Positions 10,701-25,308 of a stretch of 64,000 nt of DNA are shown piece by piece. Positions within the stretch are counted from its first letter, which is position 1; every line of letters starts with the position of its first letter. The notes beneath the pieces are model-generated. The model was not told the origin of the DNA, did not search any database, and worked only from the letters and a program-made list of their open reading frames with translations. Source of the DNA: Balanoglossus misakiensis (taxonomy: Eukaryota > Hemichordata); assembly GCA_040954595.2 (NCBI GenBank), contig CM082578.2, positions 13,950,001-14,014,000 of the forward strand, given 5' to 3'. Position numbers and translations under genes: made by a program.

Positions 10701-13700
10701 GTGATCATGCTGATACTGTCTATGTGAGGAGTGTATATAGATGGAATGATTCCATCACAAAGCCCCGTTTATCCCGTGTTGATTCTATTTTTTGAGCTCA
10801 AGGTACTTTTTTGTGTACAAATCGCATCATCTTTGAGAGTTACAGCTTGGGTAATGCATCCTTATATACAGGTACATTCAACTTGTTATCTATCTATCTG
10901 CAAACGATTTCTGAAACTCAATAGTTATGATTTGAAATGTCTAAAAATATCGCGAACAGTGCTTGTGTTGAAAGACTATCCTCATTGAGTTTACTTGTTT
11001 TGAATCAAAAGCATTTCAATAAGCCCAAGCATGTCTCCTGGGTGCGTACTTGACAAACTTTCCCCATGTCACTCGATAGGAATAGATCTGTTTGAAGGCC
11101 AGAGAAGGTAATTGACTCCGACCCAGATGTACAAATACACGGCTGTTACAGACATGACCTGAAATGTTGACTGCATCTAGCGTTAATTGACAGGTGATGG
11201 GAGAAAGATTGCTCTCGCAGCTTAAATAAATATATGTATTGTTGGAGAAACCCGAGCTCTCATGCCAGTGCAGCTTTAACACGCTTAGCGCTTGTTATAC
11301 GTTTTATGGCGAGAATGGTATTTCCTAGCGCTATGTTACAGAACATAGACGGCTCAGATGGTATATTCAGTGGATACTCTCTGCGTAACAGAATCTCAGT
11401 ATGCCCAAAACTCCAGTGGGCATATAATGTTTGTAACTGCCTACTTACGTTCACAATGGACTTCTATGCGCCATATAAGAGATATAAATATATTTGTTGG
11501 CTACTGAAATGCTTATGCTCAAATAAAAAGGCGCCATGCTACCGTCACAAGGCATTTCCACCAGTAGCGCATGTGCCACAAGGAGTCTATAATTTTGCAA
11601 TAGGTGCATATTTGACTCAAATGAAAACTGAGACATGTGCAAAATAAGATACCCGGAATTTGTGTTTATGCGTCCACTCTCTGAGTTTTGTTCAGTCCAA
11701 AATGCTATGTGCAACCAACATCTACTGACATCAAATGATTTGTCCTCAGCTCAAAATGGATCCACCATCAGGTAGACACGATGGCAGTAGTCATTTCCAA
11801 TATCCAATTTGTCCACCCGTAACTCTCCACAGCCATATTGAGTTGTCACGGCAGGGTGTCCTTCTCGTAAATGAAAGTTTACGTGCCAACGTACAGATAT
11901 GTAATGACGGTGTTCCTTTGTGACAGCCGGGGTAAAGTGTCGTTTTTACTGTGGCCAATAATGTGGGGACGTCCACGCCAATTTTCAAACACTTCCGCCA
12001 CTTGTACTAATAACAACGCCAACGTACGAGCGCTTATGAAGCTCAGAATGTAATAAATAAGTGATTACATTGACGCTATGAGGGATGACATGCGAAAGTT
12101 TCAGAGCCAAATAGATGTCTCCATAAAGTCGGTAAGATTGGTAGAGGGAATAACGTCGAATACTGATTAATCAATCTGAGATTGGTATAGAGACCAGACC
12201 GTTTACACTGCAAAAAGATTGACCAAAAGAGCACATTTCATCTAAAACTCTGACTATTAATGTTACATGTGATGAAGATTCTGATGCACACATTCATAGA
12301 TTGCAATCGATTTCTTATTGCACTCGGGAACTGATCACAATTGGTAAATGCCGTAGGGTCACTCGCTGCACATATTCGCTCCGACTGCTTTATCATTGCA
12401 AGGAATGACATATACATGTATGTGATGGTCCACCTGTTTGCCTTCGTGTTTCTTTTCCCAGAGTGCAGTTCCTACTCAGACTCTTACTGCTGAACATCTT
12501 ATAGTACATTAAATCGCTGATTCAAAGGGCATCTGGTTCGACGCCAGAGGGCGCGCGCGGTAACTGTGACTTACTGGCACATGCATTACAAACTAGCGAC
12601 ACATGCACTCGAGATAGGGGTGGGTCCATTATACCTCCATACCTCCCTGACACTTCGACGCCGAGACTTGGGAGTTCCCCATGGGTATTTGAAGAAAAAA
12701 ACACGCCAATCTGTCTGTCTGCGAAAATGGAACTAAGAAATTTTCCTGGAGTGCTGTTATGAGTTCAAAATCGAGGTATTTAAGAATAGACGTCAACACA
12801 ACTTGTGACCCGCGGTATAGAAATGCATATGGCATGGCATGGTGACGGCACTACGACAGCAGTGCAACTGGCGCCTGGCAAACAAAGAATAGTCTGCCGC
12901 GTATCACCACGCATTGCTTTATTAGATGTCTGTGTTAGGTACTGGTTCTGGTCCACACAATATTACTTTCCCAGTATGTACAAGTAGAAACACGTTTTAT
13001 CAGTCAACTGAAAGGAGGCTAAATATGAGCATCTCTTCAAAATCCAAATATCCTAAATAAGAATTACGACCCCTGTATGCGAAAAAGCTCCATTAAAATA
13101 ACCACAAACCTAAAATGATAATCTATATCCTAAATTTTTATGATTGCTTTATTTCGGAAGTTGCAGAATAGCCCCAAGAAACCTTAACAAACCACTTAAG
13201 ATGAGTAAAGTGCTCGAGGCGGCGTCAACTCAGCAATACATCAAGAAACATATCACCATCATGACGTTTTCGGATACGAGGCCAGTGATTTTCTCCGCTG
13301 TTTGGCTCACTTGCGAAAAGAAAGATTTACTAAAAGGGTAAAATATGATTTTCTAATACGCAGAAACGGAATTAATCTCACCCGTGGGAAATGTTGTACC
13401 TCTAAGGCGATCACGAAAGTTGTGGTAGGTAGATGTTTTCTGTGTGTAATTTTAATCTCACAGGCACACACGAGGCTAAACATAAAGTGGCTAATGCCGC
13501 TTTTTCGCTTCGCTGAATTTGAAAAGCTATCTACTTCATTTTCAACCGTCTTGATGACGTCTTTCATGTTGATTTATACGGTTGGCGACTATAGCTTTCC
13601 CTGTACGCGCCATCCAGAAAGACAGCGATGAAGTCGAAGATACCACTCACTAGCCTCAGTTACTAATTGTAGGCTCACGGATAGCCACGTGTGTGATTAT

Positions 13701-16700
13701 GGAATCTTCCTATCACACTATCATTTTATCCGAAGCAGTATCTCTGTACTTTGGACTTGAGATGAAATAGTCAGAAACGGAACCTCGCCTATACAACCCG
13801 ATATTGGAAATTATACAGAAAAGATACGACACTGGAGATTCCTGTTATGATGTCAGCATTCAGATAACGCGGCACAGACATACCGATACAACAGCGATTG
13901 CTCCCTTGTATTAGTTCACATCTCGAGACAGGACTTATCAAAAAGTCTAGTAATCATATGATTAAAAGAAAAATGGCTGCATGTTAGCCATGTTGGATCA
14001 CTTCGTAAAACAACCGTGTTATATTGATCTACTTCAAAGACAAACAGCATAGAAGCACAAAAACACACATTGCGGCAAATACATGTGAAGACTCTGTATG
14101 TTTTTAATTTCCTATACTCATATTGACTATAAATTCAACGTTTATGAGCGCATGGGCATCACAGCATGCCCCGATGCACGACGTTTACAATCAGTGACAG
14201 TCACAAAGAAAATGTGAGCTGCCTATTCGCTGGATGCTGTCGTTTGCGCCGTTCTGTCATGCGTAGTTACAACCGACGTGAATTGTGGCTTCATAACGCC
14301 TATCTCACTGAAACCCCGTTGTTGTTGACTTGATCAGTGTTAGACGTAATGGCCTACTGCTTTTAAATATGCATTAAGTGTACTCGAGGATTATGGATGG
14401 TAAAAGCTGCTAGTGCACTTCTTTTAATCGCTATTTCGAACGGAAATTTCTCAGAGTCGGCCGTCGTATCACAGAGCGATATGGACGTCATACCGCTCAG
14501 TTACTAAGGACTGAATGAACAGCATCACGATTGGACAAGTTCCTTCAAATTAGACGTATGACAAGAAGCAGAAATTTGGTGTGTATGATCGCCAATTTGT
14601 GGTGAGTTAATTCAAGGATTACCAACGAGCTGACAAACACGACATGGGTATATAACGAATAGTCCAACCTGTAAGACTGCTTTCACGGCGGTGTACCGGT
14701 ATAAGATGCCTTTTGCCAGGTATCGCATGAGCTGCGCACTGAAGTATTTTTTGTAATTAAAATTAATTTTTAAAGGGGGCAACGTCCCTCTTATTTGATG
14801 CGAGTTGTGGGTTAAATCAAGGATAAACGTACACCCCTGGGAAACTGTCCATAATCTAGGTAACCATGACCAGCTACAGTAACGATGCACCGTAATAGCA
14901 TTCATTTGCATATTCCCCACTTGCTGGTCTTTGCAAGAAGTCAAAATTCTCTGAAGGCCATAAACCCATAAGCACACATCAGTTTACCAACGGTTAATTG
15001 GTATGATGATCGTTGGTATCGGCATGTGCGTGTTCAGAAGATTAAACTATATTTCCAAGTTTACTTATTTTTCATTGATTAAAGAAAGATGTATTGCGAC
15101 GGGGGAAATGTTCTGCTTTATGTCGTTGATGATTTGATGTGGATTTGGTCTCCCAGGGGATAATTGTGAAGCTGCCCAATACGTGAAAATAAATGAAAAA
15201 TAATTTATGTGCTCACAGGATTTGTGTCAATGCTTCAAAGCTACAGCAAGTCTACATTGGTCTTGATTTGTGTGGTAACATGTATTTATTGCGTCTTGTT
15301 CAGTATCATAAATTAAACTGGTGCTATCAGCTCGTCAGTGTCCCAAGTAAGTTGTGATAAATACTCTAAAAGGTTACGGATGTTGAAGTAAGAATACAAA
15401 AAAAAGATATAGAATAAAAGCGATTGTACCAGACAACTGTCACAGCATAATGGTTATCATAATTTAGAAATCCCCTCGTGTATACATCTCTGAGGACTTA
15501 AATGGATTGCGCCTCGTCTGTTTGTCAGACCATCATAACAGGGGCATTATTGAAACTATTTCATTCAAATTCGTCTTGTGATATTATCCAATACGGCTAC
15601 GTGTACCAGACGGCCATTTTTTATATGCTTAGTAGAACTATTCCTCACAAATACATGTTCTTAGACTGATCAAGGCCTAATTTGCATATTTGACAAATGT
15701 TTGCTCTATAAATCTAGAGTCACTTCACTAAATTCGCTGAAAGTACATGTGCGTGGTACAGATACAGTATTCTTAATTTGCACTAAATAGTTACTACCAA
15801 TGCCTGGGGGGAATTTATAGCACTTAATTTGATGAGATTTGCTACATATATTGTTTTTCGCAGAGTCTGCACTGTGAGACATTTAGTAGAGTCGTGATTT
15901 GCATGTTTAACATCTGAATATACTGAGAGACTATAACTTTTTTTATTTGCATGTTTGATTCAATTTTTGAACTTGGGCATATACTCAAGCTGCGCTTCCC
16001 CCTTTCACAATCCCTTGAATTACAATGTCAAGGTGCCTCAATATACAACATGAACTCCCCTGAGAAGAAGTGGAATAGCCCAACGTTAAGGCACTTTACG
16101 AAAGACTTCCTTAAAGCACGAAGTATTGCAGATCAAACGAGCAAAGACAACGCTCAACACAACACTCTGTACAGAAAATTGGATGGTGAGGTAGGCCCTA
16201 CTCAATTTCATTCGTATAAAGACGCTGGAATCTTTACGGGCAACCAAATCGTAAGTTCAGTGTGACCTTTTTTGTGCGCAACATTACTAGACACACCCTA
16301 TTTCGTCCGACTCAGACGTGGCTTCTGAAAGAGATTTAAATGTGAATGTGATATCCAATAGATGATGCTTTATCATGGTAAAAGAAGAAACAGGCATTTT
16401 ATATAAGAGTTAAAATTCCAATATGTCGTTGCGAATTTTATATAAACTGAGTGTCGGGACATTTGCAGTGAGGCTAGCATTTTTAGTTTGATTTAATTGG
16501 CGTTGTGCATAGAGCAACAATAATACACCTGGAATGTGATCCACCACTCTTTGTAGTCAGACACTAGCTGACAAAGACATGTCCGATGCACAGTTGTCAG
16601 GTCTCCAAGCACTTGCCATCTTGATCATGTCTGGCAAGCAATGCAAACAGTACCTTTTGGGAGCCGACAGGATATTACCTATCATATATATCATCATGAT

Positions 16701-16736
16701 TCATAACATAATTATGCAATACCTTCGGCCACCATT

Positions 16737-16760
16737 CATAATCATCATCGTCGTCGTCAT
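16737..16760. repeat. ATC/GTC trinucleotide microsatellite
   Basis: A short tract in which ATCATC runs into GTCGTCGTC. Nearly the same tract recurs at 61110-61135, which is expected of simple repeats and need not mean a shared origin. Confidence 0.7.
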
Positions 16761-17641
16761 TGTTTTGAAGAACAACCGCATGATCGACGTTATATATGTA
16801 GAGCTGTCGGGTGTTATGCATTATACATTCAGATGAAGTTTGAGTCTGAATGACAGTTACACCAAAAAGGATCAATCTATTCAGAGCTGGTGATTTTATG
16901 ATGGGAGCGGTTTATGAATTATGGCAAGGGAGGATAATAATTTTGAAGAAAATATCGCATTATTACGATATCTATTACGCCCTTTCGTCAACTGTTCTAC
17001 AACATGCACACGTATCTAATTTATCTACAATGTAATTTACAACCTTTTTGCTAGTTTTTAATTCCACTAAGGGACGTTGCCCCAACATTAAAGTTTATTT
17101 ATGGGGAGAGACGAGAAACGGGTCAAATTAACAGGTCATATAGTGTAGACGAAATCGTCATAGGAATTTAGCTTTGCGCTCTTTCTCGCACTTGCGTTAA
17201 ATTGAGAGTGGTTAAGGTGGAATCGGTTATGGCCCTCATAATCAAGATACTATGAAAATCTAATCAAAATGATGAAAACTTCCATTAAACGATGGAAGGA
17301 AATTATTTTCAGCCTTAGAACATGTCCTCACACCCATGGGATATGGAAGATGGATTGCTATCCAGTGCATGCACACTCCTTGACGGTCTATCAGCATGTG
17401 CTTCCCCAATACCTAAATACAAAAACCATGTGACAAACTACCAGTTACATCAACCTTTGGCATTTCCGCCCAATTTTAAACTTAAGATATATTTCAGATT
17501 TAGTTGGCAACAAATTTTGTATAGGCCTGCAGCTGTATAACAGCTTCAGTAGACACAAATTAACTATGCATTCCAGTTCCACTTGATATAATTCTAAACA
17601 AATCCCATCCCATGAGACCGAGAAATGTATTAAAGTCAATT

Positions 17642-17781
17642 AAAGTCAATCTAAAATTATGCAAATGGAGCTACAACAGCAATGTATTGTGGGATTGAAA
17701 AACACGGCTATAAAGTCAGTGAAAATTTATGCAAATCAAACCACGGTACTACAGAAATGTCTTGCGGGGTAATAGCCTTCC
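17642..17781. repeat. Degenerate tandem duplication, about 70-bp unit
   Basis: The copy at 17642 and the copy at 17712 share AAAGTCA, a TTATGCAAAT octamer, a CTACA block and a following AATGT..TTG.GGG pattern in the same order. The divergence implies an old duplication. Each copy carries ATGCAAAT, the POU-domain octamer word; whether that is functional cannot be judged here. Confidence 0.55.
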
Positions 17782-20700
17782 TGGCTCTTTCTCTGATTCG
17801 CTGCAAATGTCATGATATCAGTGGATATTTCACTCGTGGGCAGAAGACATTGTGTTATGTCATTCAACTACATGGCACCGTGATATTTGAAGGTTTACGA
17901 AGCTGAAAGGAGAAGCACAATATTTTGTCCCGTTGTCAACTGACGTCATCGTCTTGCAGATCGTGTGATATATAAAGAGACAGAGTTGCCCAAACATCCA
18001 GCATACACAAGTTAGTACCGCTTGAAAGAAAAAAGATGCGCATCTCCCTCCAATAACTTGAAAATAACGAGATTACAGCGTTTACGACGCCAAGTGTGAC
18101 AAATTCTATTAAAATCAATGCTATCTTTTCCCCCAATCACATGAAGCACACAGAAGTCTAACAAATAAATCTCGCAAATGATGAAAGCCATTTACTGGCG
18201 GAGTACATCTTCCTTTAATCCGTAACATCATGTGCGGGATCCCGTGACCTTCCCATCAGGGTCAATCATAAAAATTATGCGGTTTGACAGTTCTCACTTC
18301 TGCTAATAACAGATGTAAATGTGAGTGATGAGGGTTCTTGTAAGATTAGCAGAGGTGAACAGCTACAAGGGCCCGCTATATATCTTGATGCAGATGTATA
18401 CTGGGGTGTCCTTGCATGGTGACAGAAAGTATGGAAAATCAGCTATCTACATGTACATCGTGATGTAAGGACTTTTCGCCAAGTTCCATTATAATGAATG
18501 CCTTGGGAGAGCAATATATCATGAAAACTGTGTGGTATAAAAGTGTTCCTCATATATCACTGGAACAATATCATTATGCAAGTAGTATTTCTCTGATAAT
18601 TTTCCGACTCTTATATTTGACATTTACGACTTCGTTATTCAGCAACTGGCCTTCATGTAGGAATAGAATTAAGGCAGCAATCAACCCGCACACACAAAAA
18701 CGGTTTGACAATACAAGTGTGGGCAATTTTGAAGAAACGGGCGTGTCAAGTCAGTGCGTTGGGACATATTCTCCACGCAACTTCAGCAACCGCCCTTATA
18801 ATGTCCGTTCCAATGGCAAAATTATCTTTTCGGTATTTTTCCCCTTCGCAAGCTGATCGAAGTTCAAGTTTGTTCAAGTTTGCTAATTTGCTAGATCGGG
18901 TGCTTTCTCCACAGTTTTTAATCATTTGTCCTTAATATGGAATTCACTGTCGTGTAATACATGACATCCTCTCTACACTGCATGTACACAAAACACTAAC
19001 GGTTAGTCGTACGAAATGAACTGAACGACTGCATAATGTGATTACATGTATCATTTCACTGATTACTAAATACCAATCAAGGCGAGTTTTACCCACTACA
19101 CTGGTTCCACTAGTATTATTCCTCTATGGGAAGTAGAGCAACTATCTGCGTAACCATGGCATGCAGTGAACAATAGTAAAATCTCGTTTAACTTAATGTC
19201 ATTTATATAGGGATGATAAGCATTCTAGGCATACCTATGCAATCATGCTACAAGCCCGAATGGCTGTCGTTTACTACCACATTAAATTGAAACCACTCTA
19301 AGTGTATCCCCTAGTTGTTTAATTATATCAATAACGTCCTCAGGCTTGATTCCAATGTCAACAACAAACGCGAAACGTCGTAAATTCTGAAATATTGTCG
19401 GCGTCTTTCCTGGCAAGTTTGGACCACTAACGTCATCGACGTCTGACTATATTTGTCAAGTAATATGCTGAGCAATATACGTCATACTCAATAACGGTTT
19501 CAAGCAGACGCCAACCAAACAAACAAACGAGCACAGTCCCAGTGCAAATGGAATTACCTACTATAAAGAAGTAAGCATTTGCTTGGAAGTGATATGGCAA
19601 CTTCAGCACATGTCAGAGTGAGAACAAGGTAGTCTAAGATCAGAAACTTGGTCTGGTAATACACTTTACATTTAAAAACACACAGAAAACCAGCCCTAAT
19701 ATATGGCGACACACAATTTCACACCTGTTACACCTGTTTGTTACATGTGCGATCGAACTACATTTACAGTCATAGCCATAACTCATAGATACATCAATTC
19801 ATGTATGTAGAGGCATTTCTTTAATAAATATTACTGATAAAATATTTACTCAATTTTGTGTTTATGATACTGTGCGTATACCTGGAGAAATATAAAAATT
19901 ATTTTTCCAAACAAATGTACGAAACTGTGACCCAAATGGCCCATTTAACACTAATTTATTATCTGAATTAAACAGCACAAGTCTCTGTGGATTACGTCAC
20001 TACTATCAAGAGACTCGTAATCATACTGATTTACTAGCTGCAGAGTTTTGTATCGGCTGGCCAAACATAAAAAAATAGGCCAACAGCGAGGTATGAGACA
20101 CACAGGCAGACCGATGACAGATAAGGTATTCAAAATAATCAAATTAATATGACTTGTACAGCTCGGTCGGTACATACAGATTATGAGCTGAAATGATCAT
20201 AGCAAGTATCCACATTTGGTGGAATGAGAAAGCCAAATATATTCAGCAACACAGAAACATACGGTAGAAAATACGGATGTCTTCAGTAAAGTAAGAAGGA
20301 TTACGCGGAAAAGAGGATGGAAAATGCAAAAGAAGGCAGGAAGTTTGAATAGAATAGAATCCACAGAGAATATGAATACTGAAAGCAAAAAGAGTCAGAT
20401 AAAGATTACGTTCTACCAGTAGCAATTTGTAGACATTTTTTCGGGGAATTATTTCGGTAAATTGGACAATCTATACAGGCAATCGCGCTCGCATTTACAA
20501 TAGAATTCTAGCCTTTGGCCCCAAGTTTGTTCGTGCTTTCTTGTATCGGCAAAACCGAACATAAAGGTTGCACAGAGACGTGTATCAAATTTGAGTAACT
20601 GCGCATTCATGGTAAAATGTCAATACTGAAATGATCCGAGTTCATCTTTCCGCCAACGAATATCAGGCAGTGGGTTTTTTTAATTGCGCACACTCACAGA

Positions 20701-23700
20701 TTACAGCAACTTCAAACCAAATTACACCTGTATCATTTGACCAATATTATTAATAATAGGTCCCTCCAGAGCGAAGCGCTGCTACCCGCTGAAAGCCAGG
20801 GATCTCTTCTTCCAAAGACTGCGTCACATGTAAGTGGAAATACAGATGCTCTGGCGAACAACGAGATTTCGTGATCGAAATCCATCGAAACTAATTCACT
20901 GTGCTACCTTTGAGGGGAGAGCTAATTTAGATAAACTTGGATGAAATGAAACTATCGCACGGACTCACTGCAAAGATAACGAAAGTGTAATGAAGCTTAT
21001 ACAGTGAGTTTCTCTATTTCACGGTGGCGGAGTACAAAGACGACGCGTAGATTGGAAAATCAATACGATTCAACGTTTCGAATAGTCGTTTTCAAACACG
21101 ATATTGCCTCATCATACGTAAACATACTGATGTTCAAGTGATGGAACTTGAGCCACTGACAAGTAGACTTTTAATTAGTATGACATAACCAAATAACCAG
21201 GGGAGAAAACTGGACAGCCGTAGTGGATCACATCACCAAACAAATGGATCTGTGTGTGCATGTCAGAATACATTATCCTTGCGCCAAATTTGCAATAACG
21301 TTGCCCCCACATGTCTGCAAAAGTGCTCCGGGGCTGGACAGTGGGCAGATGGATGAACAGACCCCAGGCAAATGACTTTGTCCGCAAGAACTATATGTAC
21401 CATTCGATATGGTGATTAAGAAGTAAGGCAACAATTTTGCAGAGATGATCGTTACTGTTTTATGACACCCTATTATGGAGGCCAAGCTAGGTTACCGTTG
21501 AAGCTGTAATTTACGCAGCCCCGGCAGAGATAAAAAAATAAAAATTTCCAATCTCAAAATTCAATATTAAATGGTAGATTTAATCTAGGAGAAAACTGAT
21601 AGATGTAATTCTTCTCGAGGGTCACTTTACAAAAAGGAATGCCGCATATGATGTATAAGGTGACCCGGATGTTGGAGTCGGAGATGATTGTCAAAACAAT
21701 GGAATGCCTGCAAATGCGTCCTTATGCGGAATTTTCGCACGGACACCTGTACGTGTTGTGACCATCTGGGTCGATAGTGTACATGTATAAGTTCTGTCTT
21801 GACAGCTGGGGTTGGCAAGTAATACATCTCTTTACATCTTCTTTGAACATGTCCGCATAAATGATGGAGTACTTCATCTTCCAGTGCCACATTCATTAAT
21901 TAAAGAAGCAATTGCAGTGGCAGAAAATACCGCGATATTCATTTTGACAACCACAAAGATGACCGCAGAGGCATGCATATGAATGTATTAAAATAAACTA
22001 GATCAGGTCAGGTCGCATACAATATTTAAAATCACTTTGTAGAATTTATACTGTATTCCAACTTTCTGTTTTGGTGCCTACATGTAACAACATTGCACTT
22101 AAAGCACTTCTACACGTACAATTTTAAAATAATGGACACAAAAATCATTAAGTCCAGTTTCTACCCAAATTAATGCCTGGCTGCAAAATGTGTGAGACGT
22201 GTCTTGCCCCAAACGTAATTTCCAGAACCCAATTTGGTCGCCTTTTCACGTGCCCTTCTTTGATTGCATTAGGAAAAGTGGTTGCCCTGAAAATGCCTCT
22301 GATTCCTAAGCGGCAGATGCCTGTACGTCAAATATCAACATATCAATGTTTTCTTAGCAGTAGTTTCCAAGGAATTGACAGTTGATGGGCGACGTCAGAC
22401 GATGATGAACAGTCATCCTCACCATCTACTGTGATGTCCTCACTGATGAAATCTGTGCTGTTTCTCAGTTGGGAGTTTGAATATGTTCTTTATTAAGTGT
22501 ACCAGTGCTTGGATGTGACATGAAGATCTCATCTTAAATTAAAAGTACTCGATTCATTGCTTTAGCAGGTAAAGTTTACTCGTAGAATGTACATTGAAAT
22601 GCAACATTATAAGTAAAAAAATCTTAGTTGAAGCCTGTTTTATTCTTTGACTAGTTCCATTTGAAAATTGTCACGAACTGGCGATAATGTGTGTTTTCCG
22701 GCTTATTATATAAACTACGATAATATGACAGACATGCTTCACCCCACTAACAAAGCCTTAACTATCCTAAAGTCATTTATAAATTACGAATATTTCCCCC
22801 ACTGATGTTTTATCACGATGCACTCGATTCAACCCTAACGCTAATGGTAACAAATTGTTGTAGCTTTGCGTGGGATTGTGTGGGCAAACGAGGTCTTTGA
22901 AATCACATCTCACAACAACAATTCGTAATGACGATTGAATATCTACTGCCTTCTTCGGATATTGACGCAATCAATCACAAGCATATCTCGGAAACACGAC
23001 ATATATGTTATCCAGTAATATTATTTTCTGTGTTACTGTGACATGCAGAGTGTTATCGATAGTAAAACGATTCAACGTGGCAAATCTAAAATGTGTACGC
23101 CTATTTCCAAAAGACACACAATTTTATTCCAAAGGCAATACATAATCTCTTGATGCTAACTTGTTTGAAACAAATTGAAATAAAAGGTTAGCAATAATGT
23201 GAGACTCTTTTCAATTGAATGTCTCTTTACGTATTGGGGTTATTAGTTACACAAAATGTGGCGTATTCGGATGACATTGCCATATTTTGACAAAATGTCA
23301 AGCAAGGTGCCCAGGTAAATACAGCATGAAAATATTTGATGTAGCAGCAATCAAACATCATGCTCTCTTAACTCTTTATTAGATATGTAAACCTAAAGGG
23401 CCGAGTTTGCCCAAATGTACGAAACTCATTGGCTTTATGATTGACGAGAAAACGAACGTAAAGCTAATTGAGAAATTTCTTGTCACGAAGCGTTATCTTC
23501 ATTGTTACATTAAGCCTTGTTGGTTCGTGCACATGCGGCTGCGCTTGTTTAACCCTGGGGTGTCCCTGTCCGTGTGGACTTACAATTTCATGACGCAAGT
23601 TATATGACTCGGACACAGAGGTGTATGTTCACGCACGATTCCAAGCACAGGGCCAGATGTACACAGTGTAAATGTATTATTGCGGGATCCTATTTTCACT

Positions 23701-25052
23701 CTGCCAAACCAGTTCAGAATCAATGTAACACAGTTGCATGAATGCTAATCATTTTATGGCTACGACGCACAACGTTACGTGATCCGATATGTCGGCATAA
23801 GCAATCTACACAAAGTTGGAAGATCTTGACTCACCGCTGTCGCCGATATGAAAGGAAACATATCTGTTTCTATCTGTTTCATGTTTTTTTTTTCTGCGTA
23901 CGTTTGACGCATGAATTTTTCATTAGTTAAGATTAAAGATTAGCGGGCTGGCAGAGATCAGTGGCGTCAGTTAAACTCCTGCCATCGCTTGCCAAAAGCA
24001 GAAACACAGTTTTACTGAAGCAAAGCACGCTATTCGAGAGGACACAGCTTCATTAGTGATACTGTCAGTAACTTTAGTGAAAAAGCAGACTTCGGCGACA
24101 TGGTGTGCCAGTGGACAAGCTCGCACGTTTCCGACAGCTATCCTTAGTACCTTTGACGCAAGGGATTTCCTTGGATGGATCAAATGTGGCAACAACAACT
24201 ATATACAGAGTGTTAAAACACCCGAATGTTATACTTGCATGCGGAAATATCGCAAGGCTACAATAGCCAGCAAAGATGAGTTGAAAAGATATTGGTATGC
24301 TTCTGACTGCACTAATACGCTCACGGAATAGCAATCGTATGATCCCTTACGATTAGATTTCCAATATACGTTCGACCTCAGATAAAAACAAAAATACGTT
24401 TCCTGACGTCAGGTGAAGTTTGGTTGCAGCACCGTTTGTTCATAATGAAAATGGAAAGTTGCAGATTTTCATTTATAATCTGAAAACATGTTATCTACAT
24501 ATTTCGTCGTATCCCTACTATTTCTAATCGAGTACTGACACATGTGCGGTTTATTTGCCATGTTCCTTGACTGCTCGGAATAGCAAAACCATTAACTATG
24601 CATTAATGCTTTTTTATTAATTGCTTTTTTGTGAGATTGTAAAATTATATGATAGAAGACAAAATATGCCATTAATATTATTGTAAAATTAAAACGTACC
24701 CAGTATGCAAAGCAATACATCATTCACTGACGTTTGACATGTGGTTATTTTTCCAATATATGACACAATGATGAGTGAAAGCAGTCCTGGCTTTGACTCA
24801 CAGAAGTAACTGAGCAAAATTGCAATTAATGTTAATCTTGCCTTACGAACAAATTTCCACAGCGCATCAAAATTCAATCTAAAAAGTGATTTTCCCTGAG
24901 TCCTGACATCGATTGAATACATTTAGTTCCACACTTAAATTTCAATGCCTTAGAATAAAAAACATTTAGTTCTATAGTAACGCATTGGAAATTTACCGTT
25001 TGTAGAACACCCCAGTAGAATACTTTGCTGTGGACTTCAAAGCAGCGATTCA
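17782..25052. other. 7.3-kb stretch without a confident gene
   Basis: AT-rich, with purine-rich tracts around 20225-20420 and a perfect CRE word (TGACGTCA) at 17941. ORFs are short and without recognisable domains on either strand. Nothing else can be supported. Confidence 0.5.
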
Positions 25053-25308
25053 GTTTTTGCAAACATCAATGAAGGATCTCATATTTTCTACAATTACCAT
25101 AAAATTACTGAAACGCAAATATGCCAAATTATATTATAGCATGTTCCATCTACAAGTAAAGTTTACAAACCAGTCTATTCGGTTTTCGCAAAATCAGTGA
25201 AATATTTCATATTTTCTAAAATGACAAGACAATTACTGAAACATAAATATGCCAAATTATAGGCTAGCATGTACCATCTACAAGGTGAAGTTTACGAACC
25301 AGCATAGT
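25053..25308. repeat. Tandem duplication of a 128-bp unit
   Basis: Two adjacent copies, at about 25053-25180 and 25181-25308. Anchors are offset by exactly 128 bases: ATATTTTCTA (25081 and 25209), ATGCCAAATTA (25121 and 25249) and CATCTACAAG (25147 and 25275). The copies differ by scattered substitutions and small indels. No coding frame is maintained. It may be a two-copy satellite remnant. Confidence 0.9.

Larger units (their letters stand above)
4058..17630. other. 13.6-kb stretch without a confident gene
   Basis: AT-rich DNA with only short, scattered ORFs lacking recognisable domains. The 3' UTR of the receptor must begin here but no canonical polyadenylation signal is near; the first AATAAA is around 5735. 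Items noted inside: a possible small secreted ORF at 4417-4620, a GATGGCGGCG motif at 4764-4773, and a CTCF-like word at 12541-12554. I see no RNA gene and no transposase remnant. Confidence 0.5.

Noticed and set aside
14770-17085. Inverted match GGGGCAACGTCCCT near 14774 and its complement near 17070, as possible ends of a 2.3-kb element
   Set aside because: The match is only about 14 bases, which is expected several times by chance in 64 kb, and it does not extend and has no target duplication.
17941-24411. Additional TGACGTCA words at 17941 and 24404 as regulatory sites
   Set aside because: Isolated 8-base words are expected about once per window; only the clustered copy at 42432 was kept.
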